In this document: positions 17,819 through 27,066 of the stretch, in pieces
Layout of the letters: each line of letters starts with the position of its first letter
Numbering within the stretch: position 1 is the first letter of the stretch
Source of the DNA: Parachlamydiaceae bacterium
GTDB taxonomy: Bacteria; Chlamydiota; Chlamydiia; Chlamydiales; Parachlamydiaceae
Assembly (NCBI GenBank): GCA_013816265.1
Contig: JACDES010000006.1
Location: forward strand, 1-50,217
DNA length: 50,217 nt
Reading direction: 5' to 3'
Made by a program: the position numbers and the translations under genes
The notes under the pieces: model-generated
What the model saw: the letters and a program-made list of their open reading frames with translations, nothing else
What the model was told of the DNA's origin: nothing
Databases searched by the model: none

Positions 17819-18892
17819 CTAGCCTGAAACTGGCACAGTCACCGATTCCTTCTGAATCACATTCCAAAGACTATTCATCTTTTTCTTCTGCTCCGGCAAT
17901 AATGGATAAATTACTAAAAAACAATCATCATTAACTCTAAAAGCTGAATTTGTCCAGTTAGCCGATCCATTTACAAGAATTTGGTCATCAATATAAACAA
18001 ACTTATGATGCAATAATCCTTTCCCATTACTAAGACGAACAGATATATTTGCTCCTTTAAGAAGTTCTACAATTTTTTCGCTCGCCCCTTTTGCAGAACA
18101 ACGATCAAGTACTGCTTCAACTTTAACACCTCTCAATGATGCTCTGATCAATTCTTGAGTGAAATCAACTCGTGTCCAAGTAAACATTGCCACTTTAATA
18201 CTTTTCTTGGCCGACTTGAAAAGTTGAAGCATTCTTTTTACCCCGTTATTGTCATCAGGAAGAATCCAAAACTCAACATTTTGTCCTCCCACATTAGTTT
18301 TATGATGCAAAAAAGGGTTTTTAGAGTTGGCTGATTCGTCCATATCTTTTATTTTCTCGACAACAGCTTCTGCAAGTTCTGGATGATCCATCCCTACGAT
18401 AAGATTTCCATGTACTTGCAATGAATCTCTAGTCATATTTGCAGAGCCTACCCAAATTTGTCTGTCATCGATGATGAGAATCTTTTGATGAGTTAATCCC
18501 TTTCCGGCTCTTCGTACGATTTGAGCTTGTGGCAGTTTGCTTGAGATACCAGGGGAGGCTTTTGCGTCACACACGATATAGACAGGTACACCCGATTCAC
18601 ATTTCTCTTTCAAGGCTCCAATGATCTGTTGATCCAATAGAGAATAGATTACCATTGTCACAGATTGATTAGATTCCCGAATGGCTTGAGTGAAAATTGA
18701 GGTGAGATCATCCTTGGTTTGGTTGGAATACATCTGGATCGGTTTATCTGTTGCAGGGAGTAAATTCGATGCGAAGGCAGGCTCAGACATTCTGTAAAGA
18801 ACGAAACAGAAAAACCCTATAATGCTAGTAATAGTAGTTTTTTTAATAAAAGGAAAAGGAGATGCTTTTAATATTGATTTATTTTTACCCAT
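17819..18892 (-). CDS. Phospholipase D-family protein with two HKD motifs
   Basis: This 357-residue protein has an N-terminal hydrophobic segment (about 19-42, probably signal peptide or anchor ending near AFAS). It has two HxKxxxxD motifs: His135-Lys137-Asp142 in HQKILIID and His295-Lys297-Asp302 in HHKFVYID, each followed by GSANxT. The two halves form one active site for phosphodiester transfer. Substrates in the family range from phospholipids to nucleic acid, so specificity is open. Export suggests a lipid substrate. PLD-like proteins are multiplied in pathogenic chlamydiae. The start overlaps the stop of recD2 by one base (TAATG), so expression is coupled. Confidence 0.88.
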   Translation of the reverse strand: MGKNKSILKASPFPFIKKTTITSIIGFFCFVLYRMSEPAFASNLLPATDKPIQMYSNQTKDDLTSIFTQAIRESNQSVTMVIYSLLDQQIIGALKEKCESGVPVYIVCDAKASPGISSKLPQAQIVRRAGKGLTHQKILIIDDRQIWVGSANMTRDSLQVHGNLIVGMDHPELAEAVVEKIKDMDESANSKNPFLHHKTNVGGQNVEFWILPDDNNGVKRMLQLFKSAKKSIKVAMFTWTRVDFTQELIRASLRGVKVEAVLDRCSAKGASEKIVELLKGANISVRLSNGKGLLHHKFVYIDDQILVNGSANWTNSAFRVNDDCFLVIYPLLPEQKKKMNSLWNVIQKESVTVPVSG

Positions 18893-21054
18893 TAGAGAAT
18901 TTCCATTATTGCTTGTTGAAGTGCTGTATATCGTTTTTGAACTTCATCGTTCTTTACAGCGATGGCGATCGCTTTTTTTGTTCCGACGAGTATTACCAAT
19001 TTTTTTCCTCGTGTTATTCCTGTATAAAGAAGATTTCTGTGTAAAAGCATAAAGTGACTAGTGTGAACCGGCATCACAACGCAAGGGCATTCACTTCCTT
19101 GGAACTTATGAATCGAGATTGCATAGGCTAAGACTAATTCATCAAGATCAGAGAACTCATAGAGGACCTCTCGTTTATCAAATATGACTATTAGAGTCTG
19201 CTCTTCCATGTCGATATCTTTAATGATCCCAATATCACCATTAAAAATCTCTTTCTTGTAGTTATTTCTTATCTGCATTACCTTGTCACCAATATGGTAC
19301 TTGGTACCACCGCGTGTCAATGGTGTCTGATTGGGATTCAATATTTGCTGAAGAACAATATTAAGATTTTCGGTTCCTATTATTCCTTTTTTCATAGGAG
19401 CCAGAACTTGAATTTCTTCAAGAGGGTTAAATCCATAACGCTTGGGAAGTCTTTGCGATACAAGTTTCAAAATCGTATTGAGAACCTCTTCACCTTCTTG
19501 GCAATCTATGAAGAAGAAATCGCTATCTTGGCCATTATAAAGAGTTGGGAAAGTGCCATTATTTATACGATGTGCATTTGTAATAATACTTGAACCAGCG
19601 GCTTGTCGGAATATTTCATTTAGAGTTGTTACAGATAAACTTCTTGATCCAATCATGTCTTTTAAAACATTACCAGGGCCAACACTAGGTAACTGATGGA
19701 TATCGCCAACAAATATGACACGAGCATGATCCGGAATAGCCTTAAGTAAGCTGTACATCAAATAGGTATCAATCATGCTCGCTTCATCAATGATGATAAG
19801 ATTGCAATCAAGAGGGGATTCACGATTGCGCTTGAAACCACCACCTTTAAAGTTGAATTCGAGCAAACTATGAATGGTAGAGGCTTTTTTTCCAGTAATT
19901 TCTGTCATCCGTTTAGCTGCACGTCCTGTTGGAGCAGCCAATATGATTTTATCGGTCAATTTTTCTGTGATAGCTAAAATAGCTTTCGTTATCGTGCTTT
20001 TACCGGTACCTGGACCACCCGTAATGATTTGTATTTTTCCTGAAATAGCTTGAGCGACAGCCTTCATCTGATTCGGTGCTAGCTGTATTTTAAGTTGTTC
20101 CTGCACCCATTCTACAGCCTTATCCGTATCGATCTGTCGGAGTTGGCTTTTAGCTTTTTTCAGACGACGCAGTTCGCGAGCGATTCCCGTTTCTGCCACA
20201 TAGAGAGACTTTGACCATAGGAAAAGACGTTTTTTACCCGCTTCAATATTTTCTACCATTTCAATGCGATTATCTTTATGCAGAAATTGTAGACGGGCCT
20301 CAATTTGAGGAATGGACGCTTCTAACACTTGTTCAGCTTCTTTTAAAAATTCATCGACGGGGTAACAGACGTGCCCATCGCCGGATAGCTGAGATAAAAC
20401 ATGCTCTATTCCTGCTTCAATCCTTCTGTCGGCATCTTTCGCGATTCCCATTTTCTGTGCTATTGTATCGGCAGTTTTGAATCCGATACCGAAAATTTCT
20501 TGTGCGAGACGAAAAGGATTTTCTTTAACTTTGGCAATACTTTGGTCGCCATAAGTTTTAAAAATTTTCTGTGCAAATGAGGGGGTGACGCCATATGTTT
20601 GGAGAAAAACCATGACATCGCGAATGTGTTTTTGATCAGTCCAACACTTTTTGATGTCTCCAATGCGTTTAGCACCAAGGCCTTGAATTTCTTTGAGTCT
20701 TTCAGGAAATTGATCGATGATAGTAAGGGTCTCGACACCAAATTTTTCAACAATACGATTGGCATATTTGGGTCCAATCCCTTTCACTAAACCGGAGCCA
20801 AGATATTTTTTTATTCCTACGATATCGGCAGGGGCTTCGACACGGAAAGAGGAGACTTCAAATTGTTTGCCATGTACGAGGTGATTTTTCCATTGTCCGA
20901 AGCAACGAATTGTTTCTCCAGGCTGGAGCCCGGGCATACAACCGACGATACAAGTTAAATCAGATTTATTTCCGATTTTAAGCTGTGCGACAGTGTAGCC
21001 ATTCTCGCTGTTTTGAAAAGTAATTCTTTCGACGTAGCCGAAAATTTGGTCCAT
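18892..21054 (-). CDS. recD2: RecD2-type ATP-dependent DNA helicase
   Basis: The ATG at 21054, after TTTAGGGA, is preferred over a TTG 15 bp upstream, giving 720 residues. The N-terminal OB-like and helix-hairpin-helix region (about 1-200, with GIGPKYANRIV and GIGFKTADTIA) is typical of RecD2. The SF1 helicase core follows: Walker A TGGPGTGKST (about 345-353), Walker B LIIIDEASMID, GDIHQLPSVGPG, and a C-terminal motif VI YTGITRGKKLV. RecD2 is a 5'-3' helicase of bacteria, often those lacking RecBCD, that takes part in repair. It is coupled to the downstream phospholipase D gene, an odd functional pairing. Confidence 0.94.
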   Translation of the reverse strand: MDQIFGYVERITFQNSENGYTVAQLKIGNKSDLTCIVGCMPGLQPGETIRCFGQWKNHLVHGKQFEVSSFRVEAPADIVGIKKYLGSGLVKGIGPKYANRIVEKFGVETLTIIDQFPERLKEIQGLGAKRIGDIKKCWTDQKHIRDVMVFLQTYGVTPSFAQKIFKTYGDQSIAKVKENPFRLAQEIFGIGFKTADTIAQKMGIAKDADRRIEAGIEHVLSQLSGDGHVCYPVDEFLKEAEQVLEASIPQIEARLQFLHKDNRIEMVENIEAGKKRLFLWSKSLYVAETGIARELRRLKKAKSQLRQIDTDKAVEWVQEQLKIQLAPNQMKAVAQAISGKIQIITGGPGTGKSTITKAILAITEKLTDKIILAAPTGRAAKRMTEITGKKASTIHSLLEFNFKGGGFKRNRESPLDCNLIIIDEASMIDTYLMYSLLKAIPDHARVIFVGDIHQLPSVGPGNVLKDMIGSRSLSVTTLNEIFRQAAGSSIITNAHRINNGTFPTLYNGQDSDFFFIDCQEGEEVLNTILKLVSQRLPKRYGFNPLEEIQVLAPMKKGIIGTENLNIVLQQILNPNQTPLTRGGTKYHIGDKVMQIRNNYKKEIFNGDIGIIKDIDMEEQTLIVIFDKREVLYEFSDLDELVLAYAISIHKFQGSECPCVVMPVHTSHFMLLHRNLLYTGITRGKKLVILVGTKKAIAIAVKNDEVQKRYTALQQAIMEIL

Positions 21055-21458
21055 GAAATCCCTAAACAAACAAAGATAGAGGAATTCTAATATAAAACTA
21101 TTATTTTAGCATCACAATATCCAGTGTTCTTGGTTTTTTTGGCATTTGAGATATCGTGAAAGATCGTCAAATAGATTAAACACAAAGACACGAAGACACA
21201 AAGAGTGGCGCAATCCGTGATATAGTTTAAACTTGGTTTTAAAAATAAAGTTATCAACATAAAGTAATCGATATAGTGAATCAAATGATTGCGCCCCATC
21301 TTCGTGTCTTCGTGTCTTTGTGTCTTTGTGTTGAATTTATATAAATTCATTAATTCTAGTGAGCTTTCACACTACCAGATACCAAAAAAACCAAAGTTCA
21401 GGTTAATACTTGCTGACAAATTCAGTTGAAGGCAAAATAGATATTCTGGAGAAATAAT
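21055..21458. repeat. Octamer-repeat palindrome between recD2 and dnaG
   Basis: An inverted pair of octamer runs, ACACAAAGACACGAAGACAC from 21180 and its complement ending at 21340, encloses a GGCGCAATC / GATTGCGCC inner arm and AT-rich loop. The flanking parts probably hold the divergent promoters of recD2 and dnaG. An 87-codon open frame across the palindrome is not credible as a gene. Confidence 0.65.
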
Positions 21459-23246
21459 ATGCCTATTTTTAATAAAGAAAGTCTAGAAGCCTTAAGACAG
21501 AGAGTCGATCTCGTCGAAGTTCTATCAACCTATCTCGAATTTAAAAGGACGGGAGCTTCCTATAAAGCTTTATGCCCCTTTCATGATGAAAAAACACCCT
21601 CATTTCTTATCCATAAAGGGGATACCCATTACCATTGTTTCGGATGTGGAGCACATGGCGATGCCATTCAATTTTTAATGGCTCATCAGAAAATGACATT
21701 TTTGGAAGCCGTTGAAAATCTGGCGCAGCGTTTTCAGGTTCATTTGGAAAAAGCCGATGATTCTGAAGAAAAAAAAGGGCCAAGTAAAGCTCTAATGAAA
21801 GAAGCGCTCGAAGCAGCCTGCCGTTTCTATCAATTTTGTCTACTACATACAGATGAAGGGCATGAAGCATTGCAATATCTTTATAGTCGAGGAATTGATA
21901 TAGAATTTATCAATGCATTTAGGATTGGATTGGCTCCTAAGACACCAAAAATATTTCGTTCTGCCATGGATGCCAAATCTATTCGACAAGAAATTCTTAT
22001 TGCCGCAGGGTTGTTGAATGTAGGACGCGATGATCAAGTCCGTGATTTCTTTTCTGATCGAATTATGTTTCCCATCCACCATCATACTGGATATATCATT
22101 GGATTCTCCGGGCGTAAGTATAAAGAGGAAACATTTGGTGGAAAATATGTGAATACTGCAGAAACAGATTTATTTAAAAAATCACGAACCTTATTTGGAT
22201 TTAATTATTCCCGTCGACGTATTGCAAAGGAACGCAAAGCCATTATTGTTGAAGGCCAAATTGATGCCTTACGCCTCATTCAAGCAGGATTTAATATTAC
22301 TGTTGCAGGACAGGGAACTGCTTTTGGCGATGGACATGTCAAGGAGTTAGTTGCTCTTGGGATAAATCAAGTATATCTAGCATTTGATTCCGATATAGCT
22401 GGTCAGGAAGCAACTTCGAAGGTGGGTCAATTATTTCAAAAGGAAGGATTGGAAGTTCGAGTTGTACAATTACCTCCAAAAAGTGATCCAGATGAATTTA
22501 TGCGTGAAAAAGGGCCTGAGGCCTTTATGCAATTGCTCAACGAAAGTTCCGACTATTTGACATTTCTTATCAAGCACATGTCTCGCGAAATGAATATGGA
22601 CTCTCCGGCAGCCAAAAACGAAATGATACAGAGAATAATTAAATTGATACGTGAATGGGATCACCCAGTGATGGTGCATGAGACATTGAGAAAATTGGCG
22701 CATCTCATGCGATTGCCAGAGGATATGATTGGAGTAGGACAAGAAGCTATTCCCAACGTATATGTAAAGAAATCGGCGAGTATAGGAACACAAACAATCG
22801 ATCCGGATCGGATTATTGAGACTGACTTACTGCGATGGTTATTACTAGTAGGACAAGATCAGACACGTTTAGTGGACATCGTAAGAAAGAATTTGACAGA
22901 ACATGATTTTCAGGTGACTATCTGTCAAAAAATTTATAAAACCTATAAAGATAATTACGAAAATCAACGCCCATGTGATCTTTTGACTTTAGCTATTGAT
23001 CTAGATGATGCTGAAGGGCAGTTAGTGATGTCGGATCTGCTTCAGAAAAAGGTCAACAAGGAAAGAGCCGAACAACAAATCTTGGAGACGATACAGAAGA
23101 TTCTCGACCGTAATTGGATGTATAAGCGTGAAGAAATAAAAATCAAGATTCAGAGCGGTCAATGCTCAGATGATGAGGTGAATGACCTTGCTAAAATTTT
23201 TGATGAAATTAGACGAAATCAGCCCCAAGTAAATGTAGACGTTTGA
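21459..23246 (+). CDS. dnaG: DNA primase DnaG
   Basis: This 595-residue protein starts at ATG after GGAGAAA. The CHC2 zinc finger has Cys39, His42, Cys60 and Cys63 (CPFH ... CFGC). The RNA polymerase/TOPRIM core follows, with IIVEGQIDALR and AFDSDIAGQEA as metal-binding segments, and then a helicase-binding C-terminal region of weaker conservation. It makes RNA primers at the replication fork with DnaB. It is followed 9 bp later by the DCC-family gene, a likely two-gene unit. In many bacteria rpoD follows dnaG; here it does not. Confidence 0.96.
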   Translation: MPIFNKESLEALRQRVDLVEVLSTYLEFKRTGASYKALCPFHDEKTPSFLIHKGDTHYHCFGCGAHGDAIQFLMAHQKMTFLEAVENLAQRFQVHLEKADDSEEKKGPSKALMKEALEAACRFYQFCLLHTDEGHEALQYLYSRGIDIEFINAFRIGLAPKTPKIFRSAMDAKSIRQEILIAAGLLNVGRDDQVRDFFSDRIMFPIHHHTGYIIGFSGRKYKEETFGGKYVNTAETDLFKKSRTLFGFNYSRRRIAKERKAIIVEGQIDALRLIQAGFNITVAGQGTAFGDGHVKELVALGINQVYLAFDSDIAGQEATSKVGQLFQKEGLEVRVVQLPPKSDPDEFMREKGPEAFMQLLNESSDYLTFLIKHMSREMNMDSPAAKNEMIQRIIKLIREWDHPVMVHETLRKLAHLMRLPEDMIGVGQEAIPNVYVKKSASIGTQTIDPDRIIETDLLRWLLLVGQDQTRLVDIVRKNLTEHDFQVTICQKIYKTYKDNYENQRPCDLLTLAIDLDDAEGQLVMSDLLQKKVNKERAEQQILETIQKILDRNWMYKREEIKIKIQSGQCSDDEVNDLAKIFDEIRRNQPQVNVDV

Positions 23247-23255
23247 GGTAAAACG

Positions 23256-23675
23256 ATGAAACAAACATTAAATCATCTTGTCTTTTATGATGGCGAATGT
23301 GGCTTATGCGATCAAGTCGTGCAATTTTTGCTTAAAGTCGATAAAGGCAGGCAGTTTGTTTTTGCTCCTTTACAGGGTATTACCGCGGCTAAATATATTT
23401 TAGAATTGCCGTCAGAGTTGAAAAACGTTGATAGTATTATTTTAATAGAAAATTATAAATCAGAGAGTTCTGAAATTTATGTGTTATCAAAAGCCGTCTT
23501 CAAGATTTGCTGGCTTCTCGGAGGCTTTTGGACAATTATAGGTTGTTTATCTTTTTTGCCCTCCTTTCTATTCGATTGGGGTTACCGCCTAGTGGCTCGC
23601 AATCGTCATCATCTATTTTCAAAAGATCAATGTTTTTTGCCCAGGGCTAATGATAAGGAAAGATTTTTGCCTTAA
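23256..23675 (+). CDS. DCC-family (DUF393) thiol-disulfide oxidoreductase-like protein
   Basis: This 139-residue protein opens with the family signature YDGECGLCDQVV, with a CxxC pair (Cys15, Cys18), and ends with WGYRLVARNRHHLF, also conserved in DUF393. One hydrophobic helix near 89-110 may associate with membrane. The family is assumed to be redox-active from the DxxCxxC motif, but substrates are not established. The start has GAGGTAAAACG immediately after the dnaG stop. Confidence 0.85.
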   Translation: MKQTLNHLVFYDGECGLCDQVVQFLLKVDKGRQFVFAPLQGITAAKYILELPSELKNVDSIILIENYKSESSEIYVLSKAVFKICWLLGGFWTIIGCLSFLPSFLFDWGYRLVARNRHHLFSKDQCFLPRANDKERFLP

Positions 23676-23772
23676 ATTACGCGCGGTTAGAGTCAATAAG
23701 AATTTTGTAAAAAGCATTCAAAAATTAAACTGCAAATAAAAAAATGTTCGCATAGTGTGCAATCTAAAAGCG

Positions 23773-24173
23773 GTCGCTTGAGGCTAAGAAAAAATTGATT
23801 AAAAATTCAGAAACGACGTTAACAGTTAGATAGCATGTTTGCGTTTTGTTTTACCCCCGGATGGGGGTTATGGCATGATAGCCCAGGGTAAGCAGTGCGC
23901 AACCCTGGGTTTAACGTTATTAAAGTATTGCACCCCAGAAAGGGGTGCCGGCATATAATAGCCTAAATAGGTTAAATAAATTTTCACAACAATTTTGCCG
24001 GCACCCCTTTCTGGGGTGCAATACCTTAATTATGTTATACCCAGGGTTGCGCACTGCTTACCCTGGGCTATCATGCCATAACCCCCATCCGGGGGTAAAC
24101 AAGAGCAACTAATGAACCTTAATGCAATGTTTTTATTTATGTGTTTTTCAATTTTTTCTTAGCCTCAAGCGAC
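23773..24173. mobile_element. Family 2 MITE-like palindrome with triple hairpin core
   Basis: Ends GTCGCTTGAGGCTAAGAAAA and complement bound about 401 bp. Each half carries three self-complementary GC-rich hairpins in order: ACCCCCGGATGGGGGT, CCCAGGG...CCCTGGG and GCACCCCAGAAAGGGGTGC. The two halves are inverted relative to each other around 23960-24000. The element occupies nearly all of the gap between the DCC gene and the iron-permease-like gene. Confidence 0.78.
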
Positions 24174-24241
24174 ACGCACTCCAATCGGGCTAATTCATTT
24201 CTTGACTGTTTTGGAGCGAATAATTGATCTAGAAAATGATG

Positions 24242-24622
24242 CTAAGGGTTGTTACTAGATTTCTTAATTTCTCTTCGAAAGATTTTATTTTTAATTGCCT
24301 CTATTTCCTCTTCCTCCCTCGATTCAATAGCGATTAACTCATTTTCAGCTTCTTTTGTGACTCTAATGAGCTCATCGATTTTTAAATGAAGCGCTTTACT
24401 TTCTCTATTTTGCGTATTTTGAATAACAAAAACCATCAAAGCTGCGTTGAGAGTCGCAATCGTATTAATAATTAACAACCATGTATTATCAAACCCAAAA
24501 ACAAACCCAATTATTAACCAAGCTATCACAATACCTAGAGCAATGAAGAAGGTTAATGGGTTACCAGCCATTTTAGAAGACCAGGCTAAAAATCTTGAAA
24601 GGGGTTGGATTTTCGGCTTCAT
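24242..24622 (-). CDS. Low-affinity iron permease-like membrane protein
   Basis: This 126-residue protein has two transmembrane helices (about 21-42 and 47-67), a conserved AGNPLTFFIA start and an NTIATLNAALMVFVIQNTQNRE segment, all typical of the low-affinity Fe/Cu permease family (PF04120). A charged helical tail with many Glu follows. Bacterial members are poorly characterised, and transport activity is inferred from yeast Fet4. The metal P-type ATPase gene lies 53 bp upstream on the same strand, suggesting a shared transcript for metal handling. Confidence 0.8.
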   Translation of the reverse strand: MKPKIQPLSRFLAWSSKMAGNPLTFFIALGIVIAWLIIGFVFGFDNTWLLIINTIATLNAALMVFVIQNTQNRESKALHLKIDELIRVTKEAENELIAIESREEEEIEAIKNKIFRREIKKSSNNP

Positions 24623-24675
24623 ATCAATTCCTTAACTTAAAATTTACTTTTGTTAAAAATTTTACTCATTTTTTG

Positions 24676-26571
24676 TTACAACTTTTGCGACTTGGGCATG
24701 TCACTCATTATTTTTGGTTTCCAAATGGTCCTCAAAGAATTCATGATAGCAACTACATCGATAACTTCTTGCGTAATAGCTCCGGCTACCGGTGGGAGAA
24801 ATCCGAACGCTGCTATTATCATTCCTATTATCGAAAGGGTCATCCCTCCAACTGCACTTTGCAACGCGATCGTTCTCATTCGCTTGCTGATATGCAAAAA
24901 CTCATCCACTTTTTCTAAGGTGCTATCCATTATGACTGCTCCAGCTGCTTCTGCGGTAATATCGCTGTTTTGACCAAAAGCAATTCCAACTGTAGCAGCC
25001 ATCAACGCAGGAGCGTCATTAATACCATCTCCTAAATAGGCTGTTTTGTGTATCTTTGTTTCTTTTACAACAATATCAACTTTTTCTTCAGGACTTTTAC
25101 TTGCATACACTTCTTTAATTCCAACCGAATTGGCCAAATATCTCACTTCTTCTTCCCGATCCCCAGAGATGATCATGACTTTGCTGATTCCATGTTTAGG
25201 TTGTAGATGCTGAACGAAAGAAATACTATCGGCGCGTGGAGAATCTCTAAAGCGGTAATGTGCTGCTAATTGATTATCGACAAGAATGACGCATTCAAGT
25301 CCCATGCCTTGAGGCAATAAAACAGCATCTTTTTCTAATCCAAATTTATCGAGATGTTTTCGACTAGTTATATAAACTTCATGTCCGTCAACAGTTCCTT
25401 TCAGTCCGGCTCCTTGTGGCTCACTAATATGCTTTGCATCAACTAACTTTATTTTATCCTCTTCTGCTTTTTCAAGTATTGCACTTGCTAACGGGTGTTT
25501 GGAATACCTCTCCATGCTTGCTACTAACTTTAATATTTCCAATGGATCGTTCCTGTTATAGACAGTCTGTTCCGTTAGAGTTGGTTTACCATAAGTTAAC
25601 GTTCCAGTTTTATCAAATAACATTGTTTTACATTGATCAAATTGCTCAAGTACAATGGGATTTTTAATTAAAATACCTCGTCTTGCACAAAAAGAAATGG
25701 ATCCAATGATCGCGACAGGTATTGCAATTAATAGTGGACAAGGTGTTGCAATCACCAGCACTGCCAAAAAACGAACCGCTTCTCCGCTAAACATCCAGGC
25801 TAATATGGCAATGATAACAGCAATAGGTGTGTACCAAGCTCCTAATTGATCTGCTAGTCTCCTCATGTGAGGACGTTTTTGTTGCGATTCGGACATCACT
25901 TGCATGATCTTTGCGTAACGTGAATCCTGAGCTAGTTTTGTTGCTTTTATTGTTAGGGATGTATTTCCATTAATAGAGCCTGAAAGTACCCCTGTTCCAG
26001 GCGCTTTTTCGATTAGAAAAGGCTCTCCCGTCAGATATGATTCGTCCATAACACCATTCCCGATAATGACTTCGCCATCCACAGGACAGATTTCATGAGG
26101 GAATATTAGAATACTATCTCCGACTGTAATTTTATCTACGGAGATATCTTCAATCAAATCATCTTTTTTTCGATGGGCTGTTGTCGGGGCTCGCTTTGCA
26201 AGCACTTGAAGCATTCGAGAAGCTGTTCTGATGGCATAGTTTTCAAGAGTTTCTCCACCAGATAACATTAAAACAACTAATGATCCCGCTAGATATTCTC
26301 CAAGTATAATTGAAGTGACGATAGACATTCCTGCTAGTAAGTCGGAACCGAATTCAAAAGATACGAGTTTTCGTAGAAGATCGAAAACGAGAATACTTCC
26401 TCCTATCCCCAATGTAATATAGAGAGGGTATTGAGAAAAAGCTTGAAGTTCGGGAATTAGAAATCGAAAGATTAAATGGGCTGTGATGGCAATAATCGCT
26501 AAAATGGCAATATAGCCTTCTATGCCGATGATGTTGGCTTTATTGTCTTTTTTTTGCACATTTGAATTCAT
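24676..26571 (-). CDS. Heavy-metal translocating P-type (P1B) ATPase
   Basis: This 631-residue protein has the P1B layout without an N-terminal metal-binding HMA domain. It shows TGE in the actuator domain (about 181-183), the metal-site motif TPCPLL in a transmembrane helix (Thr276-Pro277-Cys278), the phosphorylation motif DKTGTLT (Asp320) and GDGINDAPAL in the C-terminal part. The TPC motif, rather than CPC of Cu/Zn pumps or SPC of Co/Fe pumps, makes the substrate uncertain. TPC-type pumps are a minor subgroup linked to Ni/Fe. Its neighbour is an iron-permease-like gene. It lies between two family 2 palindromes. Confidence 0.9.
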   Translation of the reverse strand: MNSNVQKKDNKANIIGIEGYIAILAIIAITAHLIFRFLIPELQAFSQYPLYITLGIGGSILVFDLLRKLVSFEFGSDLLAGMSIVTSIILGEYLAGSLVVLMLSGGETLENYAIRTASRMLQVLAKRAPTTAHRKKDDLIEDISVDKITVGDSILIFPHEICPVDGEVIIGNGVMDESYLTGEPFLIEKAPGTGVLSGSINGNTSLTIKATKLAQDSRYAKIMQVMSESQQKRPHMRRLADQLGAWYTPIAVIIAILAWMFSGEAVRFLAVLVIATPCPLLIAIPVAIIGSISFCARRGILIKNPIVLEQFDQCKTMLFDKTGTLTYGKPTLTEQTVYNRNDPLEILKLVASMERYSKHPLASAILEKAEEDKIKLVDAKHISEPQGAGLKGTVDGHEVYITSRKHLDKFGLEKDAVLLPQGMGLECVILVDNQLAAHYRFRDSPRADSISFVQHLQPKHGISKVMIISGDREEEVRYLANSVGIKEVYASKSPEEKVDIVVKETKIHKTAYLGDGINDAPALMAATVGIAFGQNSDITAEAAGAVIMDSTLEKVDEFLHISKRMRTIALQSAVGGMTLSIIGMIIAAFGFLPPVAGAITQEVIDVVAIMNSLRTIWKPKIMSDMPKSQKL

Positions 26572-26609
26572 AAGATTAATCCATTTTGTGCTGAATTCAA
26601 TTAATGAAA

Positions 26610-27007
26610 GCGATCCCTTTGGAGTGCGTGTCGCTTGAGGCTAAGAAAAAATTGATCTAAATCTAGAATTCACTTCGTTAGCTCGGTAGAGCGTCTGTTC
26701 AAAGCCCGGAGTGACGTAAGGAACTCCGGGTAAATAGATAATAAATAGAGCCCCTTAGGGCGACTCAAATATGCAACAATATACTTACACCCTTAATAAT
26801 CAGACACACAAACCACTCGAAATACTTCTACGTAATAATCTCTTATTTGAGTCGCTCTAACGAGCTCTAATTCTTTTTTTATTTTTCCCGGAGTTCCTTA
26901 CGTCACTCCGGGCTTTGAACAGACGCTCTACCGAGCTAACGAAGAAAATTCTAGATTTAGATCAATTTTTTCTTAGCCTCAAGCGACACGCACTCCAAAT
27001 GGATCGC
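26610..27007. mobile_element. Family 2 MITE-like palindrome, alternative core
   Basis: Outer ends GCGATCCCTTTGGAGTGCG and the complementary CGCACTCCAAATGGATCGC bound about 398 bp, with GTCGCTTGAGGCTAAG inside as in the 23773 copy. The core differs: arms GTTAGCTCGGTAGAGCGTCT, AAAGCCCGGAGTGACGTAAG and GAGTCGCCC-type segments meet their complements. It fills the gap between the P-type ATPase and glyQS. Confidence 0.78.
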
Positions 27008-27066
27008 CATTCTCGATGATCTCTGTTAATCTATTCTGTTACCAATTCAAATTAGCATCACAGTTC

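Noticed and set aside
17624..17827. 67-codon open frame similar to one at 39747-39941
   Set aside because: Both frames lie inside copies of the same family 1 palindrome; similarity reflects the repeat, and there is no ribosome-binding site or independent conservation.
21087..21350. 87-codon open frame between recD2 and dnaG
   Set aside because: It covers the octamer-repeat palindrome; the peptide is translated repeat.
26690..26730. tRNA-like motif (TTAGCTCGGTAGAGCG followed by GTTCAAAGCC)
   Set aside because: It recalls a D-arm and T-arm, but spacing is wrong, no acceptor or anticodon stem forms, and the same sequence recurs inverted at 26915-26945 as part of a palindromic element.
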